NCBI GenBank assembly: GCA_032768795.1
Contig: CP136493.1
Location: 682,001 to 746,000, forward strand
Length of the DNA: 64,000 nucleotides
Direction of reading: 5' to 3'
Source of the DNA: Tremella fuciformis
Lineage: Eukaryota; Basidiomycota; Tremellomycetes; Tremellales; Tremellaceae
Shown here piece by piece: positions 33,180 to 45,195 of the stretch; position 1 is the stretch's first letter, and the number at the start of each line of letters is the position of its first letter. The position numbers and the translations under genes are program-made. The notes below the pieces were generated by a model. The model did no database searches and was not told where the DNA came from. It was given only the letters and a program-made list of their open reading frames with translations.

Positions 33180-36100
33180 ATGCCTGCGGTCCACCCTTCT
33201 CAAGCGGAGGAGTACGAGCTCCCCGAGCTCCCCGCCGACCAACCCAACCGCACGAGTGAGGACCTCGACAAGGCAGACGAGGGCTACGAGGACGACGACC
33301 TCGAGCGGGAGGGCCTGCTTGGCCAACGAAACGACAATGAGAGTAGCATGGGTGGGCAGCTCAAGCTGCAGACGGACGAGTCCGAGCTCAGTGCCGGGCT
33401 TTTGGGTGGAGACGAGAACGAGATTCTGGGCAAGGGGAGCAAGGTCGAGCAGCTCATCGCTCGTGTCCGTATCCATGGCTGAAACGTCACGCTCGAACTG
33501 AATGTTAGACGGTGCCCTCGACAGACGACCCCTCTCTACCGACGCTGACCCTTCGGGCGCTTCTCCTCGGCTGTGCGTTCTGTGCGTTGGGCGCCTCGGC
33601 ATCGCAAGTTTTCTACTTCAAGTCCAATGCCCCGTCGTTCTCGGCCTACTTTGTGATACTCGCCACGTATCCTCTGGGGCATATGCTTGCGAGTGAACGA
33701 TTGTTCTCGCGGGGAAAGAGGTGGATGGGAATGGACCTCAATCCCGGCAAGTTCAGTATCAAAGAGGCTATCCTCGTCAGGTCAGTCCAGCATAGGCAGC
33801 GTGGGGTCGCGCACCTCATCATGCTGATGTGAAGCGTCATCTTCTCTTCGGGCGCGACGTCGGCGTATGCGGCGGACATCCTGGCTATCATGGACTTGTA
33901 TTACAAGACACCCCTCGGTGCCGTTCCGGCAATTGCGCTGCTGCTCACCACCCAGTGTGTCGGCTTTGGACTAGCAGGTGGTTCTTCGCCCAGTCATGTC
34001 TGGAGAACGGCTGATTTGATCAGGGATGGTTCATTCCCTCCTCGTCTCGCCCCCGGCTATGTACTGGCCCTCCAACCTCGTCGTCGTGCAGCTCTTCACT
34101 ACGCTATACTCCACATCGTCTTCTTCGCTTTCCAGTTCAGCGAGATTGCGCACCACCCGCCGCCTGCGCGTCTTTCTGCTCATATTTGCTTCATGTTGGA
34201 TCTACCAGTTCCTGCCGTTACTGCTCTTTCCGACTTTGACCAGCGTCGCGGTCCTGTGCCTCGTCGACAATCGAAGCTACGTCCTTCGGATTCTGGGCAG
34301 CGGGTATGACGGCTTTGGATTCCTCGATTTCAGCTTCGATTGGGCATCCGTCGGATCCTCAGGACCGCTCTTCACTCCGTTCTGGGCTTTGGGCAATTAT
34401 TTTGGGGGGATGGTGGCGATGCTCTGGATCGTCAGTTGAATATCTGTTGCAATTCTGCTGCTGATCGAACCAGGTTGGTCCGCTAATGATGCTGTTCAAC
34501 TTTTGGTGAGGTGCTCACGGATATAAGGACGAGATGTTGATCCTCAGGGACGCCCGCAACTTTCCCTCACCAGTCTCACCGGGCTTGTTCAACTCGACGT
34601 TCCAAAAGTGCGTGCGATATCTGATCTGCTCATGTGCAGAGCTGAGTACAGGTTTGACGTGACCTCCGTTTTGAAGGCGGACCTCTCGCTCGATGACGAG
34701 AAGTGGGAGACGGCGCGACCTCTCCTTCTCACGCCATATTTGTAAGTCGGCGGGGACCATGAATTGATACTGATTTTAGTGCTCTGACGTATGCTTTGTC
34801 TTTCGCCTCCCTATCGAGTGTTCTCGTACACGTATATATTTGGCACTGGGAGGAGATCAAAGCAGGTTTGTCCAGATGCTTGATACTGCTTCAGGCAAAG
34901 GCCGAATACACGGATCTAGCTGAAGGGCAGCCCTGTCGGCCAGAACGCAACTGAATGATGTGCACAAGTGAGTCCGTCTCGGCGTGCTGAATAAAGTCCC
35001 GAATTCAAGAAGTAGTAAACTCATGAGGGCGTACAAAGCCGTCCCGCAATCATGGTATATTGGACTTCTCGCTGTCAACTTCGGCATATCCGGTGCGCCA
35101 ATAATTGATTCTGCTTCAATGTCGCGCTGACTAGTAGTACTGTTGGTCAAGACGACACCGCTTCAGATGCCTATCTGGGCCGTCGTGCTTGCCATTGCAC
35201 TTGCTGCGGTGCGTGCGAATCCAATCATGAAGTGATTGCTCATATTGTAGCTGTTCCTCGTGCCGTAAGACAGATAGCCATCCACCGTTCCCCTTACTCA
35301 CAGCCAGCGTTGGGATAATTGCAGCTGTGAGCAACACGAAGATTGGTCTCGTGAGCTCAAATGTCTTCCCGTGCGCACGAACGCTGACAAGCAGAACGTT
35401 TTGACCGAGTTGTGAGTAGTCAAGAAATACTGCTCTGGGACTGACAAAAGCGTTGCTGGCGTCTTGATGCCTGGCAAGCCGATCGGCAAGTACGTAGTTA
35501 TCTTGATACACCTACCGGGGTAATCTGATCCGCAGTGTGACCTTCAAATGTCTGGGATGTCTGTCATCACGTCGCGGACCAGAAGCACAGCTGACAAGTA
35601 GATATGGCCATGTCGCAGGCGCTTGACCTCGTGCAGGATCTGAAATTGGGATGGTACATGTCAATCCCGCCGCGTGAGATGTTCGCGTGCCAGGTCCTGG
35701 GCACTATTCTCGGCGCGCTGTGCAACTGTAGGTTGCCGCTCCGCATAGTCACAGAGGCGCTGACACGAAGACTTCACGCTGGTCAACGTGATATCCGAGA
35801 AGCGCCCGTACCTCGATGGCAGCTTGGTGGACCCGACCGGGCAGTGGACAGGTCGTTCACCTGGAGTGTTCTATTCGGCCAGCGTGATATGGGGCGCCGT
35901 GGCCCCAGCTCGATTCTTTGCTGGCAAATACATGCTGCTATACGGGGGCTTCGTGGTCGGAGCGCTGGTCCCCATCGGCTGCTGGTTTGCGCATAAACGG
36001 TGGCCACATCGCAAGTTTCACAAGGTCCTCGGTTTCCCTGGCATTCAGAGTGATGCTGATACACAGGTGGTCTTTCCGATCGTCTGCTCTGGTGCGACTC

Positions 36101-36400
36101 TTGTGCCACAGGTGCCCTCCAACGTTCTCTTGACGGGTATCATCGTCGCCGTCTTCGCACACCGCATTGTGGCGCAGCGATATCCAGAGGCATACCAACG
36201 ATACATCTACGTGGTCTCGTGAGTAGTTGATCTTCCGTATCAATCCTGACTCGGCTTATGGCAGTTCCGCCTTGGACGCAGGGACCTCCATCTGCGCCTT
36301 GACGATATATCTCTTGTTTGGCGTGTTGAGCTCGTGGGACGGCCCTCGATGGTGGGGCAACCCAACGACTGATTCCGAACACTGCATCGCGGGGTCTTGA
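33180..36400 (+). CDS. OPT-family oligopeptide transporter
   Basis: Proton-coupled importer of small peptides (or peptide-metal conjugates) at the plasma membrane. It has many exons, mostly separated by 40-60 bp introns. The N-terminal 100 residues are acidic and cytosolic. Membrane segments then follow in the order of the family. Signature blocks are MDLNPGKFSIKEAIL (the NPGPFN-type motif, here NPGKFS), GATSAYAADILAIMDLYY, MYWPSNLVVVQLF, a VLMPGKPIGN block completed across an intron, and QALDLVQDLKLGWYMSIPPR. The last part contains GQWTGRSPGVFYSASVIWGAVAP and a C-terminal span before ALTIYLLFGVLSSWDGP. The stop is TGA at 36398-36400. The substrate cannot be told from sequence. NPGKFS deviates from the usual Pro-Phe-Asn but lies in a variable position. 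Confidence 0.93.
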
Positions 36401-37291
36401 CGCATACTATAGAAGCATAGACCACACCCGGTTCCATTTGTATGCCAGCTATATAAGCTCGGGCATCGGTCGGGTGATAATTCAAAAACACGTCATGATG
36501 ATTACCCATGTTGCTGTAACTTACCCTTGAATGACCATCCCCGTTTCATCGCTACCCTACCCATCCCCGTCATCCTCCATCTCTCACATCCCCCCTTCTC
36601 ATTCTCACCACTCGATCGCAGTCCGACAACGAAGGTCGCAGGGAGGCAGGAAGGCAGGCAGACAATCAAGTCAGCCGACCGCCCGGTGGACAAAGGCAGA
36701 GAGCGTGTCGGCAAGGAAAGGAGAGAACGGACATTCACAGGCGGTGCTATTTAGGTCTCAACACCCACCTGTCGTTCGCAGTCCCCTTGCTGCCAGTCTC
36801 GTGCGCGTGCATCGGTCGCGCCGACACGACCACTCACCGTCTCCGTGCTCGACTGCACACCACGCGTCTGAGCCTGCCTCGAGACGAGGGACAGGGCACA
36901 CGACTGCACGCGCCGCTCACGCGATCGACCGCTCGCCGGGGCAGGCGGATGCCAGGTGCTCGGACGGCCTGAGCGAGGGGCGGTGTCTTGTATAACGTAC
37001 GCATAGATACGACTTGCCACTTGCTTCGACTATCGACTATTGACTTACGACGGGACGAGCACGAACACGAAGCGACGTACGAGGAGGCCGAACGCCTCGG
37101 CCCACGCCGACCCCGCTCACGCGCTGAAGCGGTACTGCGCTCGGGACAGGAATAAACTACAGCCTTCGTTTATCAATCGGACGCGAGAACGTCTGGCAGA
37201 GCGCCCGGTGTCTCCCCAGCTCCAGTCCCAGCGGCAGCCGCAGGCGCAGCTACCGACCCCGCCGCCGTCGCCGAGGTCGAAGCGGCGCAGC
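36401..37291. other. Long leader/intergenic region before the Zds-like gene
   Basis: 891 bp. The frame of the Zds gene is open from about 37040 but lacks an ATG before 37292, so this is either a long 5' UTR or contains an unrecognised upstream exon. CT-rich tracts (36535-36620) resemble a fungal promoter. Confidence 0.5.
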
Positions 37292-40200
37292 ATGTCGCCC
37301 GCCGAGGTGTCCGAGCAGGAGATCGAGCGCGAGCTCAAGACCCTTCGGTGCGTCTTCCATCCCATGTATCTGCGAATTACTGATCCCAGTGACCTTCGCC
37401 GGCGGTCCATCTCGTCCCCTGGGCCAGGCGCCCTTCCTCTCGACCCCGATCTCCCCCCACCTTCTCCCTCGGCGTCGTCGTCCCGCCAGACCCAGCCCCT
37501 TTCCCCGGAAGGAGTCCCAGCCTACACCTCCAACGACGATATCACCCTCGCCGCGCCCGATGGGCTTGAGGGGGATGCCGCCGGCCTCTTCTGGGTCCCG
37601 GCGCACATCCACCCCGAACTTGCGCCTGGCGAGTTTCGCGCCTTCCTCAAGTCTCACACCCATCCCGATCCTCTCCATGCCGATCCCTCTGAGGCGGGCG
37701 AGGCCGCCGGCTTGTCCCGTAGCCCCTCGTGGCTCGCGAGGAACAACTCTGGTCGTCGTGGTGAAGGACTAGGCAGGAAGCGGAGTATGTTGAGCAGGCA
37801 ATATCAGCCGAAACATGGCGATAAGGTCGAGGAGGAGGTCCCGCCCTTACCTGATCGTCGGCGCGCTAGTATCTTTGGAGGTCGGACGGGCGAGCGCGGC
37901 CTGACGCTGGACGACCTGCAAAAGCTCGAAACGATCATCGATGAAGAAGGCGCGGATGATCCTGAGACGATGCGAAAGCTACTTCGACGCAGTCTGAGCC
38001 TCAATGTTGCTCCTGGATGTGAGTTCCTTTCTCCCGTTGCTCATGGATTCCTATTGATCCGCAGTCTTGCAGGACGATGTTGCTCAAGGGCAAGATGGTG
38101 ATGCGCCTCTCCCCCTGCCTCGTCCCGCGTCCATTCTTCGCCGCTCGGCTCGTACCAAGATCCGTAAAGGATCCCCTACGGGCGAAGGTGGCGCCCATCG
38201 GTTCACCGCTGCTTCACGGAAAGGTCGAGTCGCTGCGCCGTCATACGAGATCCCTGAAGATGACGAGGTCGAGGGACGAAAATCGTCCGACCCCTCAGAC
38301 GAGTCCGCCGAGAATCAGTCGAGCGAGACCTGGCACGACTCGGTCGAAACGCACGCTACGACGCCCGAAGACAAGTTTGCCGATGCTGAACCTTCTGGCT
38401 ACGAGCCTAAACACTTCGAAAACAGGCGATCGAGCGACGCCTCGACAGACGAAGCGATGATCTTCGATGCGTATAGCGGCGGCACCGAGTCGAGGAAGAG
38501 CAGTGGCTCGTCGGCATCAGGGTCACATTCGCATGAAGATGCTGGCGAGGAGGCACCAAAGAATTACCTCGGCATTCCACCGGCCCTCCTCACGCCTGAC
38601 AGTGGAGGGTGGTACTCTGGCATGTTTGAAGGTGAGAAGACGCCGACGCAAGAATCCGTGGATCCCATGTCGACCATCCGCCGACCCTCGCCTGGTGTAG
38701 ATCCCGAAAGAACACCTGGGCCCTCGGCTGCGCTCACTTTGGAGATACCTGGATCATCATATGGAGTCAAATCGCCCATCTCCCCCACTACACCGCAAGC
38801 TCGCCCATCAGCCTTGCCATTTCCTTCGAACGATCTTCTACCGGGTATGGCCCCACCACAAGCACGTATCTCGGTTACGCCCGCCATTCCTGATTCGCCA
38901 AAACAAGGCATGTCACCTGTCAACATCGACCGCCCACCGTTGCAACGTACCGAGTCGGCCTCAACAAATTCATCGGTCGAGCGTGCAAAGGAGAAGGAGA
39001 AGAAAGGCGGTTTCTTCTCGAAGAAGGACAAGGACAAGAAGAAGAAAGAGAAAGATGGGTTCCTCGGCGGTCTGTTCGGGTCCAAGAAGAAGATAGAGGA
39101 GCCGCCCGCATCCGGTGTCAGCGTGTCCAACTTCTCTTCCGCAGGACCTGCTGCTGCTGCTGCACTTCTGGGCTCGTCGAAGTCTGCTCGATCGGTGGCG
39201 CCCTCGCCTACCTCGCCAGGTTTCAACAACTACGCCCGTTATCCCATTCACGTCGAGCGTGCCATCTACCGCTTGTCTCATATCAAGCTTGCCAACGCTC
39301 GTCGGCCGCTGTATGAGCAAGTGCTGATTTCCAACCTGATGTTCTGGTACCTTGGGGTCATTGGCCGCAATGTCAACGAGGAGAAGAAGGCTAGTGCCGG
39401 AGCAAAGGATTCAGGCGATCCCGAAAAGTCGAAGGAGGAGAGACCGGTCATCGCGAAGGGAACACCGCCCAAAGCGCTTGATACCGGCTCGGCAGGCAAG
39501 CCTCAGCCTCATCCGACAGTGCCCGAGCCGCAGCCTCAACAAAGCCCCACGAAACGGACTGGTCTCACAAAGCCGGAGCGAGGCAGAGATCGCACTGGAG
39601 AAGTGGCGGTCCGTCCGCCTCAGTATGGCATGCAGAACAGCCAAGTCGACCACGAGATGCGGTCGGCCCAGGCAGCTGCCCAATCTCAGGCGAATAAGCG
39701 ACCTCCGCAAGTCTCACCGCCTCCTCAGCAGCAGCATTCGCCTTATGACGGCCCTCGTCCTCTGCCCGGTCAACCGGTTCAGGGAGATAGGCCGGCGACT
39801 TATCACAGCTATCCTCAGGATCGCCAGAATGGATCGCTGCCGAGGACCAGCTCTGGAACGCTCCCTCAACAGTCACCACAGCCCAGTCGAGCACTGTCTC
39901 CCCCCGCACTGGGACAGTCGCCTCGTCCCATGCCCGACTCGTATCCCCAGTCAGCGCATCCTAGCCTGCAAGGGCCACCGAGAGGTGTGCCGCAATCGTC
40001 TTTCGGCCCTCCACCACCGCTCAATGGCCCCTCGGGCCCAGGTATTCCAGGCGTCGAGCAAAGGCAGAGGACGATGTCGAACCCGAACCCTGCGCCGGGA
40101 TCGCAGCCCATGCAAGGCAGGCGAGTCGTCACAGATGGTCGACCGTTCCCTTCTCCTCCCCCTCAGCAAGCCCATCATCATATGAACGGGACTGCCCCTC

Positions 40201-40814
40201 AAGCGCCTCCGGGACAAGGCCAGCCCCAACCCCATCGACAGCGCTCCGGACCACAACCAGGCGAGATCTTCCAGTACCCGACTCCTCCACCTGCGGCCTC
40301 GCCTTTCCAGCAAAGACCAGGTTCGGGAGGTCCTCAACCCGGTCAAATTTTCACCGGCACTCAGCCCGGACAGGTCTTCCATCATCCCCAACAACCGCAG
40401 TATCGACCCACCGCACCTCCCGGTCCTCATGGGCCGCAGCGCTTACCTCTCCAACCTCAATCCCATGGTATGGCCCCTCCTGGGCATGCCGGTCCGGCCG
40501 GCTACGCCCGGCCACCGATGGAGCAAAAATGGATGCCGCCGCCCAACAACGCTCGTCCACTGCCTGAAGGTTACCGCCCGCCCCAGCAGCGGCCACATCC
40601 TCATTCTCACGCTCACGATCCTTACGCTCGGCCTCCACAGGGATATCCTCCCGGCCAGCCGCAAGCCCATCATTATCCCGTTCAACAACGGCCGCCCTCC
40701 CCTGCGTATCCTGGATATGCTCCGCCCCAAGGTGTCGGGCCTGGAGAGCTGTATGGGCGACGACCGCAGCCTGTGCCACCTGGACCACCTCAGGGCTATC
40801 CTCATCATCGTTGA
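37292..40814 (+). CDS. Zds1/Zds2-like PP2A regulator
   Basis: Three exons, 37292-37347, 37390-38018 and 38065-40814, with introns of 42 and 46 bp, give 1,144 residues. The N-terminal region contains LFWVPAHIHPELAPGEFRAF, the conserved Zds entry motif. A Lys-rich patch (KKDKDKKKKEKDG) precedes the diagnostic Zds C-terminal domain: YARYPIHVERAIYRLSHIKL, then ARRPLYEQVLISNLMFWYL (about residues 620-665). In yeasts this domain binds the PP2A B55 subunit (Cdc55) and controls mitotic entry and polarity. Beyond it lies an unusual 500-residue Pro/Gln-rich tail (repeats of PPQ, GPQPGQIF and QPGQVF), likely disordered. The ATG at 37292 is the first in frame. Confidence 0.9.
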
Positions 40815-41550
40815 CGTGCCGCTTAGGGTGCGGGTAGGGCAGGCGGTAGAGATGAGATGATTTAGCATATCACGACGGACAGTGGGTGTTGCATTGCCAT
40901 GTATCATTGTTGCTCCGATACGTTGTGAGCCCCGTCTGTACGAATACGAGTCGTCAAGTCCAGATACCTTTTGCAGTGTCATGGTTCCGCGCACAAAGCT
41001 GTGGAATCTCTCTTTCCGCAGCCCAAGTCCCGTCCCGACAGTCCAGTCCGTGCGTCACGGAAGTCATGTGTCCTCTTTGCAACGCTCGTCTCTGATTTGG
41101 TAGGGCAGATTGTCACGTACTGCTGCCTTGAGCAAGCACAGTCAAGGCGTATGGCTCTGCTTAGCTGTGCCAGGGCTGAATGTACAATACACAATTGCAA
41201 GAACCCAGCTTGATTGACGGCGTGCAGTGGCTTTTGCCCCAGACGCCAAACTTCCACATAACGGCGTTCTCGGGAATTCCCGATTGACGTAGGGGCATGG
41301 GAGTGGATTGGATTGCAGAGACGTTTGAAAATGACTCTCGTGAGTCCATTGCAAATGGCCCGTCCCTTCAGCCCTCCAGGACAGACTTGACGGGTATATC
41401 CAATTGTCTGAACCTGGTGTTCTTCGTACTAATGGATTGGAAGGGGATAAAGGAGCTCTCGAGAGGATAAGAGCAGGCAGGTGGCAAATGTCCCGCTGCT
41501 GTTTTTGATCCTTCTTCCACAATCATCTGCATCTTCATAACGATACAATC
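40815..41550. other. Gene-free stretch opening the orphan island
   Basis: 736 bp without a supported gene. A TATA-like GATAAAGG lies at 41446-41453, about 98 bp before the next start codon. Confidence 0.5.
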
Positions 41551-42927
41551 ATGTCGTATGAACAGCGAAAAGCGTGGACAGCGTCCCTATCCTCGGCTGT
41601 ACACACTTCCTCGCAAACGGCCGAGCGTGTCGCGCCCGGCGAAGGTGATGACTGGCTGCTGGTTGACACTGACACCTCGGAAGGCGCAGCTGAATTCGAA
41701 CCTTCAGCCAATTGTCAGGAAGGCAGGACCCAGGTCACTTTCTCGCTCAAGGATGACGGAGGTGAACAAGCCACTGAGTTTCGGCAAGATTGGCAAAACA
41801 ATCGTCCTCTGACAAGGGAAGAGATGCCTGCCCACACGACAGCATCATGTGCTGCCGTGGGTCATCATCGTAAAACCGTCACTTTCAAGAATTTCAAGAA
41901 TGACGGAGGTGAGCAAGCTACCGAGCTTCAGCAAGAGCAAGCTACCGAACCTCAGCAAGAGGAACAAGACGATCGTCCCCCGCCAAAGCAGAACTACTTT
42001 CGCAGGACAACAGCACTGTATGCTGCCGTGATGGATTATCACGACGCCTTCGGGCACCTGTTGGAGCCGGAGGTAAGCCGAGACCTGCAGACCCTCCGCA
42101 AGCAGTGGAAACATGTAGATGAGGAACTGTTTGCTCGAATACACTCAGATCCCCGCCTTTCCGGAGCGCAGTTCGTAAGCCTCGCCGAAGAACATGGATG
42201 GCGACCAGAATATGGTCTAGAATGTCTCTCGGTCACTCCCCAGGAGTCAAAGTATCTTTTCAAGACACTCAAGTCTCTCGAGGTAGTGGTGGCCACTCGC
42301 CATGGCGATCCATCTTCAAGATTGGCGTGGACTGTCTCTCTGAACGTCGAGCGGGAGAAGGTTGAGCAGATGTCGCGTCTCGATGTCGTACCATACAGGC
42401 CTTCCATTCATGGTCGTCCAGGGTTGTTTCCAGAGAAGGCAGTGGCTCCAAATCACACTTCGTGGATGAGATACTCTCAATACGACGGTCCAGATGGGTG
42501 CAGTCCCACTCTCTCGGAGATATGCCGTGAACGGGCAACCGCGGATCAGCACGACGATTCACCGTGCGCAAATGCGCCAGACACCGAACGCAGCTACGTG
42601 GCCCTAGGGGAGGTACTGGTTGGTGCGTTGCCGTCTTTATACCATCATTATTGGCCGCAATGCACCTACAAGACCTGCGAATACATCAGTAGAGCCTGGA
42701 CCGCCGATAAGGGGAGACAGGCGGCATCGATGCTTGTTCGACGAGGTGCAGCGTTTGTCAGAGGTGATGAGATGGAGTGCTGCCACGCTGCGTCAAGCAC
42801 CGTAGACGACACAACTGAGATCTATTTGGTGCCGACAAACAGGCGCCAGGAATTCCAGTGGCATTTGACGGTGCATAGTAAGACCGGAGAGACGCTACAA
42901 GCGCGCCGGGAAGACTTGACCTGCTAG
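41551..42927 (+). CDS. Orphan family A member 1 (458 residues, single exon)
   Basis: Not recognised. It starts MSYEQRKAWTASLSSAVH and has no signal peptide or membrane span, so it is probably intracellular. An internal tandem duplication is visible: VTFSLKDDGGEQATEF...TTASCAAVGHH is repeated as VTFKNFKNDGGEQATEL...TTALYAAVMDYH (DNA about 41740-41865 and 41880-42045). A middle region of mixed helices ends with RLAWTVSLNVEREKVEQ. The last 105 residues (LGEVLVGALPSLYHHYWPQ through FQWHLTVHSKTGETLQAR) match the C-terminus of the gene at 43839-44560, and the first 40 residues match its N-terminus. The two are therefore tandem paralogs. Compositional balance, a TATA-like element and conservation in the paralog support a real gene. 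Confidence 0.7.
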   Translation: MSYEQRKAWTASLSSAVHTSSQTAERVAPGEGDDWLLVDTDTSEGAAEFEPSANCQEGRTQVTFSLKDDGGEQATEFRQDWQNNRPLTREEMPAHTTASCAAVGHHRKTVTFKNFKNDGGEQATELQQEQATEPQQEEQDDRPPPKQNYFRRTTALYAAVMDYHDAFGHLLEPEVSRDLQTLRKQWKHVDEELFARIHSDPRLSGAQFVSLAEEHGWRPEYGLECLSVTPQESKYLFKTLKSLEVVVATRHGDPSSRLAWTVSLNVEREKVEQMSRLDVVPYRPSIHGRPGLFPEKAVAPNHTSWMRYSQYDGPDGCSPTLSEICRERATADQHDDSPCANAPDTERSYVALGEVLVGALPSLYHHYWPQCTYKTCEYISRAWTADKGRQAASMLVRRGAAFVRGDEMECCHAASSTVDDTTEIYLVPTNRRQEFQWHLTVHSKTGETLQARREDLTC

Positions 42928-43838
42928 GAAGCGGCTGCTTCTTATGTGCTGTACGTATTTGAGTAAACAATTCCCCCCATCTTGGTGATCATCATGGTCT
43001 CCCGCAATGTATGGAGAGCTCTCAGATGTATCCCGTTGGTTACCCGTCATCTCCCCTTTTTGGCAGAGCGAAAACGACCACAATCGAAGTCGACGACAGT
43101 CATGCCAATACCGATCAGACATCCACAACGCCTGATCATACGTACTGTCAAGACGCTGCAGTCGCATCCCTCATTTGTCCCTCAGTCACAGCGACCACCG
43201 TTCAAACCTCATACTACCAATGCCACCCTGAAGGCTGCCACCGGCGTGAAGCCTAGCTTTCCTCTGAACGGACCCTCCCCCCCCCCCCTACCCCCTTTGC
43301 ATCAGGTCTGCATTGACTCTGCAGCGGCTTACGGACATCCATTTCACTGTACCTAGGCCTGTCCGCATGGCCCTCACACTGAATCGGATCAAGATATAAC
43401 AAATGGACCATTTCACATCGAGGGACGACTAATTCAAGACAAATATTCTTGTTCGCACGGATTTCCGTTCCGTGCGATGTCTTTCCATCCTGAAGTCGTG
43501 TGTTTTACAGGATCAGTTGCTCTGAGCAATGACGGAGCAGTAAAATATGTAGCATGCTGTCTGATTGAGCGGCCGTTGATCGGCATGGATGCTTCGGTGT
43601 TCTCAAGCGTGACAGACCATAATCGCTAAGACCCACGTTGGTAAGAGGTAGACTAGATTGACAAAAGTACTTTTGTGCTTATGCAGATGAGCATGGGCAT
43701 ATCCAATCGAGGAGGCTTGGTAGTTTGGAAGGCCAAGGAGCTGCTTGAGGGAACAAAAGAGAGCCAGAAAGTGGCAAACTGCTCGAATATGCTGCTACCC
43801 TTTCCTACAACCGTCTTCAACTTGACATCAATACGACC
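42928..43838. other. Gene-free stretch between the family A paralogs
   Basis: 911 bp. It contains a run of 12 C at 43277-43288. Short frames near 43000-43350 have no homology to the neighbours and were not accepted. Confidence 0.45.
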
Positions 43839-44560
43839 ATGTGGAATAAACAGCGAAAGCCGTGGACAAAGTCTGTACAATCAATTTTCCACCCAGCGTC
43901 GACACCGGTTGAACATGCTGCTAGGAGTGAAGACCCGGACTGGATCGTTATCAATAGTGAAGCAACAGCCAATGATCCCAAAGACGGACAACATGTCAGC
44001 GCTGCGTCTCGTCATGGGATTGGACAAATTAGTGAGCCACAGCAGAATCAGACCGACCCTGATCAGTGGCATGCGCAACAGATTTCTCCTACTGTAGCAC
44101 GACAGTTGGGTCAACTGACACGCGCTTGCCCGTGAATCAGCACATTGACGGTGCGCAGTTGATGTCAGCCACTATAGGCCAGAAGACCACGGAGGAGTTT
44201 GATGCAACGGAGGCGAGGTTGGCCACTCTGAGTGAGACTCTCATCGGTGCTTTGCCTTCTCTGTGCGATCAGCCCTGGCCGAAGTGCCCTCCCGAATGCC
44301 GGGAAAACATCCGGAAGGCTTGGACCAAAGATGGGGCGAGACAGGCGGCATCAGTTCTCGCTTCAAAGTGTCCATCCTTTGCCGTGGGTGTCAGACTGGA
44401 GTGCGTGTTGGCTTCGGCAGACTTTGAGGGGAGAGCAGTCTTCATAGCCTTGGAGTCGAGAGAGGAGCGCGATGAGTACAAGTTTATGTGGGAGTTGACC
44501 GTTGATAGTAAGACGGGGGAGACGGTGCAGGCTAATTGGCAAGATTTGACGTATACCTGA
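43839..44560 (+). CDS. Orphan family A member 2 (224 residues, two exons)
   Basis: Exon 1 43839-44093 and exon 2 44141-44560 are joined by a 47-bp intron with a GTAGCA donor, CAACTGACA branch and ATCAG acceptor; splicing keeps the frame. The N-terminus MWNKQRKPWTKSVQS and the PDWIVINSE segment align with MSYEQRKAWTASLSS and DDWLLVDT of the gene at 41551. The C-terminus LSETLIGALPSLCDQPWPKC through WELTVDSKTGETVQANWQDL aligns over about 105 residues, with RQAAS and TVxSKTGET identical. It lacks the duplicated middle region of the longer paralog. The function is unknown. Confidence 0.7.
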
Positions 44561-44651
44561 GATGCTGGTTGTGACGGTCATGACTTAAATTGTCCTTGAT
44601 TTCATTTTGTGTGTCAAGCATGTATGTCTCTCATTGCTGTATCTCATGGCG

Positions 44652-45154
44652 ATGTCCCGTTGCCTCGCACCGTTTCCCCTTCAGTGACCTTTGAATCACG
44701 GACGCAGAGGACACATCGGGCGTAGGATCCCCCCACAACGGCCGCATCCGCGATGCCTCATCGCACCGAAACCTGTTCAGTCGCCTCTCTTATCCATTTC
44801 TGCGTCGCAATACCAGCAGCTGCGACGAATCTCCAAGCTTGCCCATACTACACCAAGCTATGCCACCTCGGTGGCCTGGACCGGTGTAAAGTGCCAGTCT
44901 CTCAGGATGGAGACCTTACCGCCCTCTTTTCCCTGCTCGCCTGAACAGAGTCGAGTACAGACAAACCGGAGTCGGTGAACGACAAGCCAGAAGGCGAGAC
45001 CGATCGCCAGGGAGAGAGCATAGGGAAATCCTACGACCTGGCTCATCCGAGCTTGTCGCTCAGTAGCTCAGTCAAAGAGGCAGTAGAGTGCTTGGCACAT
45101 GAAGAGTGTTGCCTCGGCGGTTTAGTGGAATGGCTGCTGTCACTGGGGGGATGA
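44652..45154 (+). CDS. Possible small spliced orphan gene
   Basis: Tentative. A frame with ISASQYQQLRRISKL and PSYATSVAW is linked by a canonical intron (GTGTAAAG donor near 44882, CCTGAACAG acceptor near 44948) to TESSTDKPESVNDKPEGE and then SVKEAVECLAHEECCLGG, ending at TGA 45152-45154. Without this intron a TGA interrupts the frame. The start is unsure: ATG 44652 needs a second intron with a weak GTTTCC donor. It lies 41 bp from the convergent gene at 45196. Confidence 0.35.
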
Positions 45155-45195
45155 TGAAGGGCATCAATGCATCGTGTGGTATGGGTCAAACTTTC

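Noticed and set aside
42994..43356. Small frames in the gap after family A member 1
   Set aside because: Several overlapping short frames with a C12 tract inside one of them, no promoter element, and no similarity to the neighbours.
44753..44944. 63-residue Cys-containing frame as a small secreted effector
   Set aside because: The N-terminus is not a clear signal peptide, and the region is better explained as part of a spliced gene in another frame.
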